This document shows positions 59,210-64,000 of a stretch of DNA of 64,000 bases, in pieces; within the stretch, counting starts at the first letter, position 1, and each line of letters opens with the position of its first letter. This DNA comes from Zhengitettix transpicula (taxonomy: Eukaryota; Arthropoda; Insecta; Orthoptera; Tetrigidae): positions 50,868,001 through 50,932,000 of the forward strand of contig CM073596.1 in the NCBI GenBank assembly GCA_037074705.1. The letters run 5' to 3'. The translations under genes were made by a program, and so were the position numbers. A model generated the notes under the pieces. It searched no databases. It was not told where the DNA came from and was given only the letters and a program-made list of their open reading frames with translations.

Positions 59210-59340
59210 AGTGATGAAATTAATATCACACGGCGTTTTTGCCGTGTCGTCGTACATTCAGTTCTTATGGTTTTGAATCACCCGACGAAAGCAACAAGCA
59301 TTACAGAAACGTCGTGTGTTATTTATTTTATAACTTAATT
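59210..59340. repeat. Hammerhead family P2, copy 4
   Basis: Short and decayed: AATTAATATCACACGGCGTT at the left and GAAACGTCGTGTGTTATTTA at the right are inverted counterparts. The right motif (59282-59313, plus) has CCGACGA ... GAAACGTC, one box base changed. Confidence 0.6.
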
Positions 59341-61403
59341 TGAAAATATTAATCTTTATCATCATATCTGAATAAATTGTGTGTTCTTTAATAATTCCCT
59401 GAAGTTAAACCAACAAAAAAAATTGCAGCGTCACACTAAACCGTTACGCTCTCGACGCAACATCTGTGGAGAAGAGGACGCTAATATCTTCAACGACGGT
59501 CAACCCGTTATCTATTAATATGGAATATTTTTCAACTAATATCTTCGTAACACTAAGTAAGACAAAATCCATCTTAATTATTTATATTTCAATTGACGTT
59601 TCTCAATTTTTTATTCATAATTACGTTAATTATTTAATTCGACCTGTGATAATACTTTCTGTGATACTTGACAAGTTAATAACAAAAATAATTGCAAAAA
59701 AATCGTCTCGTTAACATTTTTTCATAACTCTAAATAATATACAGTTTGAAGTTAGTTTAAGTTTATATATTTTTTTCTTGTTTCTCCCAATTTATTTTTT
59801 AAGAAATAAATTATTTTCAGCAGAAACCCACATTACTGTTATTTTTTACTGTTTATATAATCATGAAAAATTCAATCTTCTTATTAGAGCACTAAAGGAA
59901 AATAAATGTAATAAAATTAATTTATAATTTTTGACTTGGCCTGAAATACGTATTCGCAAATTTCAAATATCTTATCCTTGTGTATGGTCAAGATCAGGTC
60001 ATTAGAAAATTTTAAATTGTACTTTTCCCAATTATCATTTAATATTAACTTGATTCAGTAAAGATTTATATACTTACTGAACAATGAACAACGTAGAAAG
60101 AAATATGAAATGATTTAAGTAATAAATTATCATTTGTGCTACAGTTGTACATAAAATAAAATAAATTTCAGGAATATTATGAAAAAAATTGCTGATATTG
60201 CATTTTCCCAATTATGTTGTACAAGAAAATAAAAGCAATTACTACATAAATGTCTGGCATATTCTGTTAACATTAAGTTGAAATAAATGTTTGGTGTCAC
60301 TGAAGATTTAAATGAGTCGTCGTAAAATGCAATTACTAGGTGTGCGTGACGTCACACTGACATGGCCGCCGTGTTACTGTAGTGGAATATTACCGGTTCG
60401 CCGCGTGGGAAAATCGGTACAGTTCCGAGAGCGCGTGATTGGAGAACGTTATGTTGATTGAAAGAGAACACAAGGATCTGTGTCTGCGGAAATAACTATT
60501 TTTTTTTCTAAAAAAAAAAAAGAAATTGCTACCTTCACTTTAAAATACTCGTACATAAAAATGGAGAATGTGATACTCCGTAATACTCTATGATACTCGA
60601 GTAACAGGCTTAGTTATTTTTGATAACATAAATGACAATATTTCAGAACAGGATTTAGAGCCTGCTCTTCTAAAAAAAAAATTCATCAAATGCTTTTGCT
60701 GTATCCTTTTCAGTGAGGCCGTCTCGGAGCAATGTTACTGAACCTGTCCTGCCACCGCCCACCACAACCTCAGGTCGCTAATGGATGTTAATCTGGCTCC
60801 TTCTCGTCCCCATATCTTAATTTTCCAGATACGGCGTTCACGTGTCCGCCATATATTAAAACCCCGCCGTCTGAGAAGTAAGTGTCCTGAACGAGTCTTG
60901 AGTGAACGACCGCACACGATCAGCAGTTCAATTAAATACTAACACTAATGAAAGACTCTCAACGTTCAAGAAATGCGTGTATTTCAACATTTAATCAGAC
61001 TTTCGATTACGTCGATCGGATACTTCGTCTAAATAGCTGAAAAGTCGAAATTTACAGATCAGCACAAATATAATCACACAACGTTGCATAAATAAATGCA
61101 TTTAACTATTAAAAGAAGCAAGTGCATTTTAAAATAATCAAATATTTTTCTAATTAAATAGCGAGTCGAAAAAGTTTGAGACTCTCGTAATTACCATAAT
61201 TAGGGTTAAGGATATGTATGTAATTGATTTACGCTTAATGAATCTCTGCTGAGTGTGGTCGTCGCCGTCTAGGAAAACGAAGGTGTGTCAAATTCGGTCA
61301 ATAGGGCCACAACTGCCACTCACTAGACCAATTAGGTATATATCACACTTATTTTAAACTACTACGTTTAGATGACTCCTGGAATAACGTAAGAAGTTCA
61401 TTT
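59341..61403. other. AT-rich stretch
   Basis: No supported gene. At 60346-60353 a perfect CRE palindrome TGACGTCA lies 11 bp before an ATG in GC-rich surroundings (60340-60450); the frame closes after five codons. Confidence 0.45.
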
Positions 61404-61862
61404 TTGGTACGGTGGTTACAAATTTGTGGGAGTTATTCTGTCTCAAAAAAATATCCTAAGATGGTCGCCGCGTTGGATGATTTATTTTCTTTTTTCGTCA
61501 CAATCCCTGACGATTTCCGAGCGCGATACGACCATAACTACTCTTAAAAAACAAATTTGGTACGGTGGTTACAAATTTGTGGGAGTTATTCTGTCTCAAA
61601 AAAATATCTTAAGATGGTCGCCGCGTTGGATGATTTTTTTTCTTTTTTCGTCACAATCTCTGACGATTTCCGAGCGCGATACGACCATAACTACTCTTAA
61701 AAAACAAATTTGGTACGGTGGTTACAAATTTGTGGGAGTTATTCTGTCTCAAAAAAATATCCTAAGATGGTCGCCGCGTTGGATGATTTATTTTCTTTTT
61801 TCGTCACAATCCCTGACGATTTCCGAGCGCGATACGTCCATAAATACTCTTAAAAAACAAAA
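61404..61862 (+). repeat. 153-bp tandem repeat, three units
   Basis: Units begin with TTGGTACGGTGGTTACAAAT at 61404, 61557 and 61710, an exact 153-bp period, and are nearly identical (a handful of substitutions). Units 1 and 3 agree where unit 2 differs, for example ATCCTAAG against ATCTTAAG, hinting at a more complex duplication order or conversion. As 153 is 51 codons, a frame of 176 codons runs through all three, repeating WYGGYKFVGVILSQKNILRW; this is an effect of the period and no known protein is recognised. Could be the edge of a satellite or a minisatellite inside a mobile element. Confidence 0.9.
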
Positions 61863-64000
61863 TAACCGTGTAAACTGCACATGTAACCGGCTCCAAACGA
61901 GGCCACAGTTTCATTTTGAGAACACATTTAAAACTTTTCTCGTCAACTATTTATGAGAAAAACCAAATATTAAATGTAGACAGTTGTGTGTTATTGGACC
62001 ACTTGAGGAAAGTGCATCTGTGCAATTTAGACGTTTAAAATTTAGAACTGTTGGAGATAGTTTTTGTTCTCTGCGACATTTTCAAACTACATTGCCCTGA
62101 TAAACAGCTAAAAAAAAGTCATTTCGAAGAAGAATATTATTGCGAATTTAATTCCTTAATTTTTAGGATCTTCCGGAAAACTTACTTACAATAAATTCTG
62201 GGTGAAGAATACAGAGTTAAAAGGAGATTATGATAATAAATTAATCAAACACTTTTATGATTTTTTCTAATGATTTGTAACCTTATTTACGACACAATGA
62301 ATGGAAAAAGATTTTTATGAATACAGAAGAAAATGACGAAGAAATAACTGTGTATAGTTTGCAACCTTCATCACATAAAAAATACAGTAGATGAAAAAAC
62401 ATCGTAAATATTTCAATTATTTTATTGCTCCATATTTCGTCAATACCATTGTCTCTAAATACTCTTACGTCAAATAATTAATAGAAACAATGCGTTATTA
62501 TTCTGTAAAAAGATACGTTCAATAACAAAAAATATATAAGTAAAAGTTATAAAAAACATGGTATGTAAATTCAGGAATTGATTTCAATGTTATCCAAAAA
62601 TGGCCAGTGGGGGATAATCGGGAAAATGATTCAAGGAAGTATCGGTGGCAGATTCAATTACAAATAGAGGTTTGAAGTAATTCTAAATTAGAGTATAGTC
62701 TACTAAACAAATTTTCCTTCCAGAAATAAACAAAAATTAATTATTCGGAGCACTTCCCTTGCATTTCTTTGATGGACAGATTATTTTTAAAGATTTTTGC
62801 AGTAAAATCGTGTCATTTAATCGAGTTATTTACAAAGCAGAATTTTCCTAAGTCAGTTTTCTTCTCCCTAGATTTGATTCTGAAAACCGTGATCGTCTCT
62901 GCAGACCTTTCTAATTCCACCGATCCATAACTAGACAACCTGGCAGCTGCCGAGGTCGCTAACTGGTCTTCCCTGATGAGACAGAAATCCAATACGCAGC
63001 GGCAGAACTTTGCAGCGATCAAATCATACGTGTAAGAGGAACTACAATTGCTGGTGCTTGGCGACTCGCATTTTCGTTGATATCAGTGCTGAGTGGATGC
63101 GTGGTGTGCGTGTCTGCAGAGTTGTAACACAGGTGGCCGAGCCGTGATAATATTTTGGAAACTGGATCTCGGTCCATCTTCACGCATCAGCAAGAAGCGA
63201 AGGAAAGAAAAAAAAAATGGTGGGGCTCTGCAACGCAAACAACACGTGTACGACATGTGGACGAGAAGCACGCGTGCGTGCGTGCGTGTGTGTGTGTGTG
63301 TGAACTCAACGGACAGTGAACATTCATACAGGGATAGCCAAACCCAACACCAAGCCTTGGCAATTCCTAATTTCTAAGTTTCTAAATACTGTCATGTCAT
63401 AGTCGTGTAAAATTTCCTACATTAAAAAAAAAATCAATAACAAAACAAATCTCCAGCATTGAAGATTTTTGATCATTTCAGCGAGTTACAAAGGATATTT
63501 TTATCTATATCTGATCTTCCTCTTTGATAGAATTATTCAGACTTCTGGGCCAGTTTCTCTTCTGGGCTACTTTGTTATTTTATTAAAACGTTAAAATTTT
63601 AGAGTTTACCTCAATTATCACACCAGACGATAGCAACAATTGCCGTTTTATTTATTGATACATTTTCTTGATCCGTTATTTTCGGCTACTTTATTACTTG
63701 AGTGTTAACTTACATATATTACGTTTAAAATCTTTAAAACACAAAGGGATACCCTTACAATATAAATACATCTCAGATTGACGGCAATGCCCTCGTACCA
63801 GTTAACATCTTTCGTCACAGCAGCTCGTGAAGGTTATTTCCATCAGGTTTTTTTTAACTCAGACGTAGATTAAAGGGTACTTGTGTAAACTGGAAAAAGC
63901 AGCCTCAAATCAGCAGCACCATACTCTTTTTCCCTGTTCAGATACGTCGACTTGCAAGTTGAGAGCTTTCTCTTGTCTGCAACTATCGTTTCTGCTGTCC
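61863..64000. other. Unassigned stretch
   Basis: AT-rich, with GT-rich microsatellite sequence at about 63270-63301 (GCGTGCGTGC then GTGTGT). Frames of 60-95 codons around 62813-63377 have no recognised domain. Confidence 0.45.
63270..63301. repeat. (GCGT)n/(GT)n microsatellite
   Basis: GCGT tetramers followed by GT dinucleotides. Confidence 0.85.

Noticed and set aside
61426..61956. 176-codon open frame, the longest in the window
   Set aside because: It is explained by a tandem repeat whose period is a multiple of three; no independent sign of coding.
1..64000. Possible CRISPR array, operon or prokaryotic genes
   Set aside because: No regularly spaced repeats with unique spacers, no ribosome binding sites with long ORFs; composition and repeats are those of an animal genome.

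Overview
This is a window of a large, AT-rich, repeat-laden animal nuclear genome, most likely an insect or other arthropod. No open frame is long (the longest, 176 codons, is a tandem repeat). There is no operon-like packing, many AT and CA microsatellites, decayed non-LTR reverse transcriptase fragments, a solo LTR, tRNA-like SINE heads and many copies of short retroposons. The species cannot be named from the sequence. Nothing looks bacterial, organellar or like an intact virus.

Two repeat systems dominate. The first is a short retroposon family (at least eleven loci, both orientations, up to about 465 bp). Its 3' end is constant (a CATGTAGCCTGTTAC-like end followed by A-rich or TAA-rich sequence) and its 5' end is ragged, as expected of LINE-type target-primed insertion. 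Copies lie near 1.2, 4.7, 9.4, 12.8, 15.4, 19.2, 27.8, 30.5, 34.0, 38.4, 48.4 and 50.9-51.2 kb. The second is a set of about nineteen sites with the pattern CTGANGA, short hairpin, GAAACGT, read on either strand. That pattern matches the core of minimal type I hammerhead ribozymes known from Penelope-like retroelements. Many sit in head-to-head inverted pairs a few hundred bases long, and at least two sub-families recur (23.1/46.0 kb, and 29.7/48.2/54.8/59.2 kb).

Other structures: an RTE/Craft-like LINE C-terminal relic (3.2-3.6 kb, minus); a complete solo LTR with ATAT target duplication (13.45-14.63 kb, minus); a ~750-bp inverted duplication with ~1.8-kb spacer (22.0-25.3 kb) that encloses one of the hammerhead palindromes; a two-copy ~240-bp tandem repeat (31.8-32.3 kb); a tRNA-like fold lacking the anticodon arm (41.16 kb); a jockey-like RT relic with a mutated active site (50.25-50.6 kb); and a 153-bp tandem array of three near-identical units (61.4-61.86 kb).

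Evidence for host genes is thin. The best candidate is a GC-rich first exon on the minus strand near 47.1-47.4 kb, with a good start context and a phase-0 splice donor. A coding-like stretch after a good acceptor at 46.73 kb (plus) is weaker. The rest reads as intergenic or intronic sequence. With so few exons the genes do not form a visible pathway; what works together here is the mobile-element ecology, namely donor LINE machinery, its short passengers and the ribozyme-bearing palindromes.
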